Source: Virgibacillus ihumii
GTDB taxonomy: Bacteria > Bacillota > Bacilli > Bacillales > Amphibacillaceae
Direction: 5' to 3'
DNA length: 64,000 bases
Assembly: GCF_902726655.1 (NCBI RefSeq)
Contig: NZ_CACVAN010000001.1
Coordinates: 62,001-126,000 of the forward strand
Below the pieces are notes generated by a model, which worked only from the letters and a program-made list of their open reading frames with translations, searched no databases and was not told the origin of the DNA. The position numbers and the translations under genes were made by a program. Position 1 is the first letter of the stretch; the number at the start of each line of letters is the position of its first letter. Below are positions 47,110 through 56,255 of the stretch, piece after piece.

Positions 47110-47913
47110 TTGGGAGTTTTTCACGTGAATAATTATGTATCTGACAATACTGCCAGACGGTATACAGCGCATGTGAGCATTCTTGGAACAACACAGATTC
47201 ATTTAAGAAGTCCTTCCATCATTGCCTGGTGGAGTGCTGCATATCCAGGTTTTGGGCATCTGCTTTTATCAAAGTACCTTCGGGGATATGTCTTATTTAT
47301 CTGGGAAGTGATTGTTAATGTGCAGGCAAATGTGAATTTAGCGATTATATATTCGTTTCAAGGCAATTTTGAGATGGCTGCAAGTGTCGTGGATACTAGA
47401 TGGCTGTTAGTCTATTTACCGGTTTATATTTTTGGAATTTGGGACAGTCATCGAACAACGGTAGATATGAATAAGGTGTATGTATTGGCGGTGCATGAAG
47501 AGCATCGTTTTAATTCATTTAGTCTTGGTGCATTGGAGATCAACTATCTGGATAAAAGAAATCCTTTTATGGCAGTGTTCTGGTCACTTGCTGTACCAGG
47601 ACTTGGACAACTTTACATTCATCGGATCATGACAGCCTTCTTTGTTATTTTTTGGACTGTTCTTTTCTTTTATTTATCACATAGTATTGAAGCCATCACA
47701 TATTTATTTATGGGTGAAGTTCAGCAGGCGACTTCTGTTTTGAATCCTGAATGGCTGCTTATGCTGCCCTCGACATACGGATTTGCGGCGTTTGATGCGT
47801 ATATGAATACCGTTGAGAATAATAAGCTGTACAATAGGGAGCAGCGGAGGTTTTTGAAAGATAATTACCAGCAACCAGGATTCCAAATTTCAAACGAGTT
47901 AAAGGTGAAGTGA
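47110..47913 (+). CDS. Membrane protein with two PGxG(H/Q)L-Y repeats, unknown function
   Basis: A 267-residue protein that looks like an internal duplication: AAYPGFGHLLLSKYLRGYVL (about residue 37) and LAVPGLGQLYIHRIMTAFFV (about residue 157) start two similar blocks, each followed by two or three hydrophobic helices and a WLL(V/M)Y/L segment. This recalls TM2-like PGxGQLY hairpins. The start is either TTG at 47110 (GGGAG 10 bases upstream) or GTG at 47125 (GGGAG eight bases upstream). It is followed at once by another small membrane protein gene, so an operon is likely. Confidence 0.75.
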   Translation: MGVFHVNNYVSDNTARRYTAHVSILGTTQIHLRSPSIIAWWSAAYPGFGHLLLSKYLRGYVLFIWEVIVNVQANVNLAIIYSFQGNFEMAASVVDTRWLLVYLPVYIFGIWDSHRTTVDMNKVYVLAVHEEHRFNSFSLGALEINYLDKRNPFMAVFWSLAVPGLGQLYIHRIMTAFFVIFWTVLFFYLSHSIEAITYLFMGEVQQATSVLNPEWLLMLPSTYGFAAFDAYMNTVENNKLYNREQRRFLKDNYQQPGFQISNELKVK

Positions 47914-47918
47914 TTAAT

Positions 47919-48377
47919 ATGCAAGTATTTTCCACTTTTAATCATAGCATTTACTTGGAAATGGCTATTTCAACGCTGGAAAAAAGAGGAATTACACGGG
48001 AAAGTATTTATGCGATTCCACTTGATAACCGAGCCGAGGATCGAAAAATGTTTGACAGTATCCATACTTCTGACGGAACGTCACTCATTGATATTGGGGC
48101 GGCGCTGGCCACGGGTTTTTCAGTAGTTGGAACAAGTATCGGATTTGAGTTAGCCTGGGGGCCGATTTGGTGGGGACTGATTTTTGGCGCAATTGGGTTT
48201 GCTTTGGGGTTCGCAATCAGACTTTTTACGGAAAAAATCATTAAAAAACGAAAAAGGCTGTTAAAAGGGAAAAATTCAGAGATGATTTTAATTATTGACT
48301 GCGGAGAAGAACAGGGTCAACTGGTGGAAGAAATTTTGTGGGAACACTTGGCACTGGGGGTGGGCATGGTTAAATAA
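47919..48377 (+). CDS. Small membrane protein with glycine-zipper helices
   Basis: A 152-residue protein. The N-terminal 50 residues resemble the start of stress-related YflT-like domains (MQVFSTFNHSIYLEMAISTL), and the middle holds two Gly-rich hydrophobic helices (LATGFSVVGTSIGFELAWG, GLIFGAIGFALGFAI). The ATG at 47919 follows AAAGGTGAAGTG; the GTG at 47910 is within that site. It begins five bases after the preceding gene. Family membership is uncertain and no function can be stated. Confidence 0.75.
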   Translation: MQVFSTFNHSIYLEMAISTLEKRGITRESIYAIPLDNRAEDRKMFDSIHTSDGTSLIDIGAALATGFSVVGTSIGFELAWGPIWWGLIFGAIGFALGFAIRLFTEKIIKKRKRLLKGKNSEMILIIDCGEEQGQLVEEILWEHLALGVGMVK

Positions 48378-48495
48378 AAGCAGGATTACGTCCCTCCGAT
48401 TTCACTTCTTAAACAAATTTCTTTCCAATCCCACATGATTGTATTAGCATTGTTTAGGTGATCATGTGAGGATTTAACAATTGGAGGAAGAACCG

Positions 48496-49362
48496 ATGTC
48501 CGACCGCAATAAAGGCATTATATTATTGTTGGTGTCTGCTCTGGGATTTTCACTCATGGGAGCATTTGTAAAGCTTTCGGGTGATTTGCCGACAGCACAA
48601 AAAGCATTTTTTCGCAATATTGTAGCGGCTATAATTACAGTAGGCTTTGTACTGCATCATAAAGAAAGGTTGTTCGGGAAAAAAGAGAACCAGAAACTGC
48701 TGCTTGCCCGTTCTGCATTAGGCACGGTTGGTATTGTATTGAACTTTTACGCGATTGACCGCCTCGTTTTATCCGACGCTGAGATGCTGAACAAGCTCAG
48801 TCCGTTCATCTTGATTTTATTTTCCGCAATTTTCTTGAAAGAAACAGCCCGCCGGTTTCAGATTATTTCTGTAATCGTGGCGTTTATAGGAGCGTTATTC
48901 ATCATCCAGCCGGAATTTTCGGTGGAGATTTACCCGTACATCGTTGGCGTTTTCGGTGCTGTATTCGCTGCCGGCGCGTACACATTCTTACGTGTTTTGG
49001 GAAATAAAGAAAAATATTATACCGTCGTCTTTTATTTTTCGTTTTTCGCAACAGTTGTCCTGCTGCCGTTTACAATCTTCTCATATGAACCGATGAGTTT
49101 AACGCAGTGGGTTTACCTTATTTTGGCAGGAGCTTGTGCAACTGCGGGTCAATTCGGGATTACGCTTGCATATAAATTTGCACCCGCTAATGAAATATCG
49201 ATTTTTTTCTATTCAACCGTCGTTTATTCGGCATTGTTAAGCATCGTTCTATTCGGTCAAATTCCGACGATGCTGAGCGTTTTAGGCTATTTCATTATTT
49301 TCGGTGCCTCGTTCTACATGTTCCTGAAAAATAATAAAATGGACTTGGAGAAGTCCAAATAG
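48496..49362 (+). CDS. DMT superfamily transporter (EamA)
   Basis: A 288-residue carrier with ten membrane helices and two EamA repeats (helices 1-5 and 6-10). The opening LLLVSALGFSLMGAFVKLSG and AEMLNKLSPFILILFSAIFL are typical. Such proteins export or import small metabolites; substrate unknown. ATG at 48496 follows GGAGG by eight bases. A terminator follows at 49365-49400. It sits near the 2-hydroxyacid dehydrogenase, which has its own upstream region. Confidence 0.88.
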   Translation: MSDRNKGIILLLVSALGFSLMGAFVKLSGDLPTAQKAFFRNIVAAIITVGFVLHHKERLFGKKENQKLLLARSALGTVGIVLNFYAIDRLVLSDAEMLNKLSPFILILFSAIFLKETARRFQIISVIVAFIGALFIIQPEFSVEIYPYIVGVFGAVFAAGAYTFLRVLGNKEKYYTVVFYFSFFATVVLLPFTIFSYEPMSLTQWVYLILAGACATAGQFGITLAYKFAPANEISIFFYSTVVYSALLSIVLFGQIPTMLSVLGYFIIFGASFYMFLKNNKMDLEKSK

Positions 49363-49364
49363 GA

Positions 49365-49400
49365 GACAGGGCAGTATCTTATGATGCTGTCCTGTTTTTA
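49365..49400 (+). terminator. Terminator after the DMT transporter gene
   Basis: GACAGG-CAG pairs with CTG-CCTGT, with a T-run. Confidence 0.85.
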
Positions 49401-49521
49401 GTGTTAAGGATATTATTTTCTTCTGCGCGGCATATAATCAAATGTAATCTGCTAATCAGTTTACAATAAAAAATTTTCAGGAACAGGTACATAGGAATTA
49501 TTTTAAAGGGAGTGGAGGCTC

Positions 49522-50475
49522 ATGAAAATACTGGTTACCGAGTTAATGTGGTACGATGGGATTGAAGAGCTTAAGCGAAATGGTCATTCCGTCGATTATG
49601 ATAAGCAATTGGGACGCAAACGAACTGAACTGCTTGACTTGGTTCCGTCGTATGACGCCCTCATTGTTAGGAATGAAACGAAGGTCGATCCGGAATTACT
49701 GGATGCGGCGAAAAACACAAAAGTAATCGGTCGGCTTGGTGTTGGATTGGATAATATTGATTTGGAAGCAGCAAAAGCAAGGAATATGCCGGTCATTCCT
49801 GCTGTCCATGCGAATGCAACGTCTGTTGCCGAATATGTAATGGCTGCTATGATGGATGCTTCCCGCCCATTGAATAATGCTGATGCTGATGTTCGGAAAG
49901 GGAACTGGAACCGCAAACGTTTTACCGGAAATGAATTGAACGGTAAAACAGTGGGACTTGTCGGCCTGGGTGAAATTGGCCACCGTGTCGCGAAAAGAGC
50001 CAAGGCGTTCGGAATGGATGTCATCGGTTACGACCCGTTTGTTACGCCGTTTGATCACATTTTGGCGGAAACCGGGGTACGGTCAGTGGATGAGCTTAAC
50101 GAATTACTCACCGAATCAGATTTTGTTTCGGTGCATGTTCCGCTGACAAAAGCGACCCGGCACATGATTAACAAGGAAAATTTTCCTCAGATGAAATCCC
50201 ATGCATATGTGATCAATTCAGCACGCGGCGGGATTGTACATGAACAGGATTTGGTAAGTGCTGTACAATCGGGTAAAATTGCCGGGGCATATCTTGATGT
50301 GCTCGAGACTGAACCGGTTGAGAAGGATTCCGCGCTTGCTCAAGTTGATTCGATCCGTCTGTCACCGCACATCGCCGGATCAACTGAAGAAGCCCAATCC
50401 AGAACCGCAATGCTGATTGCCGGAGAAGTGATGAAAGTCCTTAACGGTGGAAAATCCCTCTGTGCGGTTGTATGA
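49522..50475 (+). CDS. D-isomer-specific 2-hydroxyacid dehydrogenase
   Basis: A 317-residue NAD(P)-dependent dehydrogenase of the SerA type. The nucleotide-binding motif GLVGLGEIGHRVAKRAKAFG is at about residue 145. Catalytic residues appear as R in NSARGG, E in VLETEP and H in SPHIAGST. It is closest by eye to phosphoglycerate- or sulfolactate-type dehydrogenases; the exact substrate is open. The ATG follows GGGAGTGGAGG. It is monocistronic with a strong terminator, and lies next to, but not inside, the aromatic cluster. Confidence 0.88.
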   Translation: MKILVTELMWYDGIEELKRNGHSVDYDKQLGRKRTELLDLVPSYDALIVRNETKVDPELLDAAKNTKVIGRLGVGLDNIDLEAAKARNMPVIPAVHANATSVAEYVMAAMMDASRPLNNADADVRKGNWNRKRFTGNELNGKTVGLVGLGEIGHRVAKRAKAFGMDVIGYDPFVTPFDHILAETGVRSVDELNELLTESDFVSVHVPLTKATRHMINKENFPQMKSHAYVINSARGGIVHEQDLVSAVQSGKIAGAYLDVLETEPVEKDSALAQVDSIRLSPHIAGSTEEAQSRTAMLIAGEVMKVLNGGKSLCAVV

Positions 50476-50501
50476 TTTAGGACTTAATTAATTGGAAAAG
50501 C

Positions 50502-50543
50502 AAAAAGTCCTGTATCGCTAAAAGGCGGTGCGGGACTTTTTGT
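50502..50543 (+). terminator. Terminator after the dehydrogenase gene
   Basis: AAAAAGTCC-GTATCGC pairs with GCGGTGC-GGACTTTTT. Confidence 0.9.
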
Positions 50544-50612
50544 ATTGGCGGAATATCATCCAGCGGGATGCACGCGGTATGTTATTTTGATAAATAGTTG
50601 CTTCTTCTTTTG

Positions 50613-51506
50613 TCAGTTAACTTCACTGTATTTGCTGTACTTATGATTAATAATTGTATAAATGATTTTTTTGGCGATCGGTTTCATTTGGGAATTTTCC
50701 CGGTATTGGACGTAAACCTTGTTCGATATTGTATCAATCTCTGTAATATGCCTGACAGATACGTCCTCTTGATAGCGTATGTCAGTACCCAGTTCAGGAA
50801 TAATTCCAATACCTACCTCATTTGCGACTGCTTTTAAAAGCATCTCATTATTGGCAACATCGATTCGGGTCATATGTTGTGCATCCAATAATTGTCTGTC
50901 TATCATATTCCATAAGGTGGAATTTCGTTTATAACTAATGATTGTTTCCCCCGCTAAATCTTTCGCGCAAAGCTTCTCTTTATCAGATAGACTGTGATTT
51001 TTCGGCAGTACACATACGAGATTATTATCAAAAAGGTATTCTGATGTAAAATCAGGATTCTTGGATAATATTTCTCTTGTGAAAATAAGATCAATGTCCC
51101 CGGATAGAGCACTATCATTTAGGCTGACTGAATCGTATCCCTCTATGATTTGAATATCGATATTCCGTTCAGACTGAATAGTTTTTAACAGTTCGGTAAT
51201 GAAGGAATACGAGTAACCTGGAGAAAATCCGACTTTTATGCTTGGAGCTTTAACCATATTGGGAACTTCTTTTGAATGATCAATATAGATTAATATATTT
51301 TTAGCGTAATCAAAAAACAGGTTGCCTTCCTTTGTAAGAAAGATTTCATGTCCTATCCGAGTGAAAAGTTCACAACCGAGAATATCCTCTAATGCTTTAA
51401 TACGTGAAGTTACCGTCGGCTGGGTAACATTAAGGACTTCAGCGACTTTGGAATAACTCCTGTGTTGTGCTACAGCTAGAAAGGTCTCCAGTTGACTTTC
51501 ATTCAT
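50613..51506 (-). CDS. LysR family transcriptional regulator of the aromatic cluster
   Basis: A 297-residue LysR-type regulator. The N-terminal helix-turn-helix spans about residues 16-37 (SYSKVAEVLNVTQPTVTSRI) and the effector domain follows. It is divergent from the ring-hydroxylating dioxygenase gene 450 bases away, the classical position for a LysR activator responding to a pathway intermediate. The ATG at 51506 follows GGGAGG by nine bases; the ATG at 51527 would add seven residues. A cre-like site lies just upstream, so the gene may also be carbon-repressed. Inducer unknown. Confidence 0.9.
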   Translation of the reverse strand: MNESQLETFLAVAQHRSYSKVAEVLNVTQPTVTSRIKALEDILGCELFTRIGHEIFLTKEGNLFFDYAKNILIYIDHSKEVPNMVKAPSIKVGFSPGYSYSFITELLKTIQSERNIDIQIIEGYDSVSLNDSALSGDIDLIFTREILSKNPDFTSEYLFDNNLVCVLPKNHSLSDKEKLCAKDLAGETIISYKRNSTLWNMIDRQLLDAQHMTRIDVANNEMLLKAVANEVGIGIIPELGTDIRYQEDVSVRHITEIDTISNKVYVQYRENSQMKPIAKKIIYTIINHKYSKYSEVN

Positions 51507-51552
51507 CTCTGTTCGCCTCCCGAACATCCAATTTATTGAACTCTAACTTTAT

Positions 51553-51566
51553 AGAAATCGCTTTCA
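51553..51566. promoter_or_regulatory. Candidate CcpA cre site between lysR and the dioxygenase
   Basis: AGAAATCGCTTTCA matches the cre consensus TGAAARCGYTTTCA except at the first and sixth positions. It lies 47 bases upstream of lysR in the divergent control region. Confidence 0.55.
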
Positions 51567-51704
51567 AATCAAACCCTTATTTAATGCTATTTAAACAAAA
51601 TCAAAATGTCAATAAAGGGAACAGAAAAATATAAGAATAAATTATTTTTAGAAAACCGTATAAAAGTTTTTTTGGAATTGCTGTAAAAACTAAAAAAACT
51701 TCAA

Positions 51705-51734
51705 TTGGAATCAGAATTATCAGTCATCTATAAT
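51705..51734 (+). promoter_or_regulatory. Candidate promoter of the aromatic cluster
   Basis: TTGGAA (51705-51710) and TATAAT (51729-51734) are 18 bases apart, on the plus strand facing the dioxygenase. Confidence 0.6.
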
Positions 51735-51803
51735 ACTTGGTAAGCCACTTAAAGAAAAGTCGACTTAGTTAAACATGTTTCGCAATAAAGGTGGTTTTTT
51801 TAA

Positions 51804-51886
51804 ATGGTAAATGAAAGTGCTTACAGCTATTTTCTTAAAGGAAGGGCGCGATAATGGAAGATAAATTGTCGGCATACACGCCTTGA
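51804..51886 (+). other. Two overlapping leader ORFs before the dioxygenase gene
   Basis: A 16-codon frame (51804-51854, MVNESAYSYFLKGRAR) has AAAGGTGG upstream and its stop overlaps the start of a 10-codon frame (51854-51886, MEDKLSAYTP, TAATG) that has GGAAGG upstream. The second stop overlaps a TTG in the dioxygenase frame. They look like a translationally linked leader, but could be decayed sequence. Confidence 0.4.
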
Positions 51887-51957
51887 CTACAGGGCCGCCC
51901 AGGGATTTGTTTCCTGAGGCAACACGCTTTAAAACCGATCGAAATGGAGGGCTTTAT

Positions 51958-53250
51958 ATGAATTTCAATGATATGGATGGTTATATTCATGACGACATCG
52001 ATAAAAATGAATTCTTAGTTCACAGGAGCGTATTTACCGACCGTGAAATTTTGGCAAGAGAACGCGCTGAAATTTTCAACAAATGCTGGTTGTTTATCGG
52101 GCATGAATCGGAAGTTCCTGAAAAAGGCGATTACAAACGGAAAAAAGTAGGCGGCCGCAATTTATTGCTGGTACACAGCCAGGACGATGAGATCAGAGTA
52201 CTGTACAATACATGTCCGCATCGTGGTGCACTTGTCTGCCGGGAAAATGAAGGGAACTCCAGAGTTTTTCGTTGTTTCTATCATGCCTGGAGCTTTAAAA
52301 ACGATGGAAGTCTGACGGGTATGCCGGGTAAAGATGCATTTCCGGATGATTTTAATGACGATGGCGCGAAAGACATGAAAGCGGTTAACCGTTTTGAAAG
52401 CTATCGTGGCTTCATGTTTGTCAATTTTGATGATGATGCCATTTCATTATACGACTATTTGGCGGATGCAAAAGAATATCTTGATCTTGTTGCTGATCAA
52501 AGTGAAACAGGCATGGAAGTCCTTGGAGGTATTCAGGATTACAGTGTCAGAGCCAATTGGAAACTGTTGGCAGAGAACAGTGCTGACCTCTATCATGGCC
52601 TGCCGACACACAAGACATACTTTGATATTAAGCAAGAGCAGGATCCTAATCTGAAAAAAGTAGGACTGCATGGTACAGGTAAATCACTTGGAAACGGTCA
52701 TGCGGTGGTTGAATACACAGCACCATGGGGAAGACCTGTTGCCCAGTGGACTCCAATTTGGGATGAAGATCTGAAACGTGATATGGAGAAAATGAAAGAG
52801 CGCTTAACCGAAAGATTTGGTGAGGAACGTGCTGACCGGATCGCGAATTGGAATCGTAATATCATCATTTTTCCTAACTTGGTTATTAACGACATTATGG
52901 CCGTTACGGCAAGAACATTTTATCCGTCATCGCCTGGTTATCTGGAAGCTACTGCGTATGCGCTAGTTCCGAAAGATGAAGATATGGTGCATCGGATGGC
53001 CAGAAACAATAATTTCCTGGAGTTTCTTGGGCCAGGCGGATTCGCAACGCCGGATGATAATGAAGCATTGGAACTGTGCCAGGAAGCTTATAACAATAAT
53101 CAGGAAGTTCAATGGAATGATGTTTCCAGAGGAATGTTACGCGGAGAGGAGAACGCTCTGGGGACAGATGAACTGCAAATGAGAAGCTTTTGGCGTGAGT
53201 TTGACGCACGAATGAAAAAGTCATTGCAGAAGGAGGTTACCCGGGTATGA
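51958..53250 (+). CDS. Aromatic ring-hydroxylating dioxygenase, Rieske alpha subunit
   Basis: A 430-residue terminal oxygenase large subunit. The Rieske 2Fe-2S ligands are C86, H88, C106 and H109 (TCPHRGALVC and FRCFYHAW). The mononuclear iron site has H213 and H218 (NSADLYHGLPTH), with D210 as bridge and an Asp in ATPDDNEALE as the likely third ligand. It adds O2 to an aromatic ring with electrons from ferredoxin. The ATG at 51958 follows GGAGGG; TTG at 51883 is in frame but less likely. The beta subunit overlaps by four bases. No dihydrodiol dehydrogenase gene is in the cluster, so the product may rearomatise by itself, as with carboxylated or amino-substituted rings. The substrate is unknown. 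Confidence 0.93.
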   Translation: MNFNDMDGYIHDDIDKNEFLVHRSVFTDREILARERAEIFNKCWLFIGHESEVPEKGDYKRKKVGGRNLLLVHSQDDEIRVLYNTCPHRGALVCRENEGNSRVFRCFYHAWSFKNDGSLTGMPGKDAFPDDFNDDGAKDMKAVNRFESYRGFMFVNFDDDAISLYDYLADAKEYLDLVADQSETGMEVLGGIQDYSVRANWKLLAENSADLYHGLPTHKTYFDIKQEQDPNLKKVGLHGTGKSLGNGHAVVEYTAPWGRPVAQWTPIWDEDLKRDMEKMKERLTERFGEERADRIANWNRNIIIFPNLVINDIMAVTARTFYPSSPGYLEATAYALVPKDEDMVHRMARNNNFLEFLGPGGFATPDDNEALELCQEAYNNNQEVQWNDVSRGMLRGEENALGTDELQMRSFWREFDARMKKSLQKEVTRV

Positions 53251-53735
53251 CAGTAAAAACATTGGAACGGCAGGATGTTGTCGATTTTCTTTATAAGGAA
53301 GCTTATTTACTGGATGAATGGAATTTGAAAGAATGGGCTGCATTATTTACAGATGATGGTACGTACAAGGTTCCGCCGCTGGGTGACCCGGATGCCGATG
53401 CACGAACATCATTGTTCTTTATTCATGATGACCGGAAACGGATCCAGGATCGGGCGGAAAGATTGCTGAAGAAAGAAGCACACGTGGAGTATCCGCATTC
53501 AACCACCCTTCGAAACTATCATAATATTATGGTGGACGATCTGGAATCTGACGTTATATCAGTGGCATGCAATTTCGATTGTCACCGGACGAAACGAGAA
53601 GTGGTAGATTCATTTATTGGCAGGAGTTTCTATGAGCTTGTTCAGCAAGACGGTCAGCTTCGAATTCAAACTAAAAAAGTTGTACTGAAACTGGATAGTC
53701 TGCGACCGCATGGGAAAATAAGCCTTATTTTATAA
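53247..53735 (+). CDS. Ring-hydroxylating dioxygenase, beta subunit
   Basis: A 162-residue small subunit of the NTF2-like fold that stabilises the alpha3-beta3 oxygenase. Segments YLLDEWNLKEWAALFTDDGTY and YHNIMVDDLE are characteristic. Start codon overlaps the alpha stop (ATGA), so the subunits are translationally coupled and made in equal amounts. A dispersed repeat element lies between this gene and the reductase. Confidence 0.92.
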   Translation: MTVKTLERQDVVDFLYKEAYLLDEWNLKEWAALFTDDGTYKVPPLGDPDADARTSLFFIHDDRKRIQDRAERLLKKEAHVEYPHSTTLRNYHNIMVDDLESDVISVACNFDCHRTKREVVDSFIGRSFYELVQQDGQLRIQTKKVVLKLDSLRPHGKISLIL

Positions 53736-53769
53736 TGTAAGGCTGATCTGACAGGGAAAAAGCCAGGGA

Positions 53770-53985
53770 GCTGGGATAAAACAAATATGTATATAAGAAA
53801 AGACGAACGATACTCTACTTTAGCGGAGGAAATATGCGTAGACTCCTGCGGGAGGAAAGGCCTAGGTGAGACTCTGAGTGCGTAGTACGAAGAGGCTCAA
53901 CTGCCGCCCGCGGAAAGCGAAGTATATTTCCGGAGCGGTTGAGTCCACCATTTTCCCAGTCTCACCGGGTTTTACCAATAGCATG
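53770..53985 (+). repeat. Dispersed Bacillaceae repeat (CTCCTGCGGGA family), long copy inside the aromatic cluster
   Basis: The sequence runs from AGCTGGGATAAAA through GACGAACGATACTC, AGCGGAGGAAATATGCG, TAGACTCCTGCGGGAGG, AGGCCTAGGTGAGAC, CCCGCGGAAAGCGAAG and TATTTCCGGAGCGG. The order is the same as in the shorter copy at 7764-7896 (opposite strand). Internal pairing, for example GGAAATATGC with GTATATTTCC, predicts a stable folded RNA. It separates the beta-subunit gene from the reductase gene. Confidence 0.9.
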
Positions 53986-54010
53986 TTTTTAGCATTGGAG
54001 GTATGACGAA

Positions 54011-55048
54011 ATGGATAATAACAGCGAAGTATTTGATATCACCATCGTCGGCGGAGGACCAGTCGGTTTATTCACTGCTTTTTATGCAGGGATGCGCCAG
54101 GCAAGCGTGAAAATCATTGAGAATCTTCCGGAATTGGGCGGGCAGCTTACCGCATTGTATCCAGAAAAATTTATCTATGATGTTGCCGGCTTCCCGAAAA
54201 TTAAAGCGCAGGAGCTGGTGAATCAGCTGACAGATCAAATGCAGCAATTTGAAAATGAGATTTGCCTGAATCAGGAAGTTCAACATGTCACGAAAGAAGA
54301 TGGCATTTTTAAAATATCAACAAACTCCCAAGTTCATTATTCCAGAACAATTATTATAACCGCCGGAAATGGTGCCTTTAAACCAAGAACAATGAAACTG
54401 GAAAATGAAGAACGATACGCTGATACGAATCTTCATTATAAGATTGACCAGCTGGATGATTTTAAAAACAAGGAAGTATGTGTTTTCGGCGGCGGTGATT
54501 CCGCTGTGGACTGGGCCCTGATGCTGGAAAAAACAGCATCCAAAGTTTCGATTATTCATCGAAGGGATAAGTTCAGGGCGCATGATTACAGTGTCAAACT
54601 GATGAAGGAATCGTCAATTGATATTCTAACGCCTTACGTACCTGTGGAGTTGGCCGGTGAAACTCACATTGAAAATATCAAGCTCAAGCAGCAAAAAGGT
54701 GATGATATTCTACACGTGGAAGCTGATGATTATATTGTCAATTATGGTTTCATATCGAATCTTGGACCAATTAACGATTGGGGCTTAGCCATTGAAAAAA
54801 ATCAGATTCTTGTCAATTCAAGAGCGGAAACGAACATTCCGGGCATCTATGCTGTTGGCGATGTCTCAACATATGACGGCAAGGTGAAACTGATGGCAAC
54901 CGGGTTTGGCGAAGCACCAATCGCAGTGAGCAGTGCAAAGGTATTTATCGATCCGAAAGCGTCGTTCACTACTGCACACAGTACTACGATTATGGAAAAG
55001 AAAGAGAAGAAGGAAAAGAAGCAGAAACAAAAAGTTGCTGCCTATTAA
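54011..55048 (+). CDS. Ferredoxin--NADP reductase, thioredoxin reductase-like type
   Basis: A 345-residue flavoprotein of the YumC/TrxR-like FNR type. FAD-binding motif [16 protein letters not shown] is at residue 11 and the NADPH motif [14 protein letters not shown] at about residue 157. The redox-active CxxC pair of thioredoxin reductase is absent, so it should pass electrons to ferredoxin. The C-terminus has a Lys/Glu-rich tail ([14 protein letters not shown]). It is the electron source for the Rieske oxygenase by context. It starts with GGAGG upstream, after the repeat element. Confidence 0.92.
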   Translation: MDNNSEVFDITIVGGGPVGLFTAFYAGMRQASVKIIENLPELGGQLTALYPEKFIYDVAGFPKIKAQELVNQLTDQMQQFENEICLNQEVQHVTKEDGIFKISTNSQVHYSRTIIITAGNGAFKPRTMKLENEERYADTNLHYKIDQLDDFKNKEVCVFGGGDSAVDWALMLEKTASKVSIIHRRDKFRAHDYSVKLMKESSIDILTPYVPVELAGETHIENIKLKQQKGDDILHVEADDYIVNYGFISNLGPINDWGLAIEKNQILVNSRAETNIPGIYAVGDVSTYDGKVKLMATGFGEAPIAVSSAKVFIDPKASFTTAHSTTIMEKKEKKEKKQKQKVAAY

Positions 55049-55082
55049 AATAAAATACAGATTCAACTGGAGGTAATGCATA

Positions 55083-56093
55083 ATGTCTAAAGTTAAAGAA
55101 GAAGTTCAAAACGAAACATCTGCCCAGCAGCGTCTGGAGGAATATTTGCGTACGGTGGCCCATATTGGTCATGTCGAGATTGGTGTTACCAAATTTGAAG
55201 ATTCATTATGGTTCTACACAGAGGTTCTAGGTCTTGTTTTAACCGAAAAAGAAGAGGGTCGTGCATATTTAAGAGCATGGCAGGATTTTGATCATTATAC
55301 ACTGGTACTGCAGGAATCGGATAAATCAGAAGTTAACCGCATGAGCTGGCGTGTAGCGGCAGAAGAATCCCTTGATTTGTTTGAAAAGTATCTGAAGGAC
55401 CAAAATATTGAGTTTCAACGAATTGAATCGGGCCAAAAGAAGGCGCTTGGAGATGCACTTCATTTTAAATCACCGACTGGATTACCGGTTGAATTGTATT
55501 GGGAAAAAGATTTATTTGAAACGGATGACCCAAAATTGCAGTCACAGCTGCCGAGTCACCCAAGCAAATATAATGTAAAAGGTGTTTCGCCTCGTCGTTT
55601 TGACCACGTCAATATCATGGTTGATGATGTTCAGAAGGAGCAGGAATGGTGGACTGATTTCCTCGGTATTCATCATCGCTATTACATTCAGAATGAAGAA
55701 GATACCCGTTTGGGATCATGGTTGAGCAGAACGAACATTGCCCATGAAATTGCATTTATGCGTAATGCCAACCAGAACGGTGCTGCTTTTCACCATCTGG
55801 CGTACTTCCTGGATTCTCCCGACGAGCTGATTCGTGCTGCCAATATCATGGCTGAAAATGGTATTGAAATCGAATGGGGCCCTGGAAAGCATGGAACAAG
55901 TGGTGCACAGTTCATTTATGTATTTGAACCATCCGGACACCGTGTGGAACTTTGGACCGGCGGATTTCTGATTTTTTCACCAGACTGGAAAGCCATTGAA
56001 TGGACTTCAGATGTTGGAGAATTAGGTCTGGAAATGTGGGGAAGTAAACCACCAAAATCCTACTTCACTTACGGTGTTGATATCGGAGAGTAA
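55083..56093 (+). CDS. Extradiol ring-cleavage dioxygenase (VOC family, catechol 2,3-dioxygenase-like)
   Basis: A 336-residue protein with two vicinal-oxygen-chelate domains (about residues 25-145 and 170-300). The iron ligands in the second domain are H175 (RRFDHVNIMV), H237 or H238 (AAFHHLAYFLD) and E289 (SGHRVELWT). Such enzymes open a catechol ring next to the diol using Fe(II) and O2. It follows the reductase by 34 bases. The substrate is probably a substituted catechol made by the Rieske enzyme. Confidence 0.92.
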   Translation: MSKVKEEVQNETSAQQRLEEYLRTVAHIGHVEIGVTKFEDSLWFYTEVLGLVLTEKEEGRAYLRAWQDFDHYTLVLQESDKSEVNRMSWRVAAEESLDLFEKYLKDQNIEFQRIESGQKKALGDALHFKSPTGLPVELYWEKDLFETDDPKLQSQLPSHPSKYNVKGVSPRRFDHVNIMVDDVQKEQEWWTDFLGIHHRYYIQNEEDTRLGSWLSRTNIAHEIAFMRNANQNGAAFHHLAYFLDSPDELIRAANIMAENGIEIEWGPGKHGTSGAQFIYVFEPSGHRVELWTGGFLIFSPDWKAIEWTSDVGELGLEMWGSKPPKSYFTYGVDIGE

Positions 56094-56165
56094 AACATTG
56101 GAAGAGAGATAGATGCAACGGCTGTCTATCTTTCTTCCAGTGTCAGCAATCATAACTTTATGGTT

Positions 56166-56224
56166 GGCTTTATAGGATAAACATCGGCACACGCTATAAG
56201 ACGAGGCGGATGCCGGTTTTTTCC
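56166..56224 (+). repeat. Dispersed 60-bp terminator-like repeat, copy 2
   Basis: Contains ACGCTATAAGACGAGGCGG and ATGCCGGTTTTTT, nearly the same as 18690-18745. CGGCA pairs with TGCCG ahead of the T-run. It lies between the extradiol dioxygenase and the decarboxylase gene, inside the cluster. Confidence 0.75.
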
Positions 56225-56255
56225 AAAAAAATTATGAATGCTGGGGGAGTTCGTG

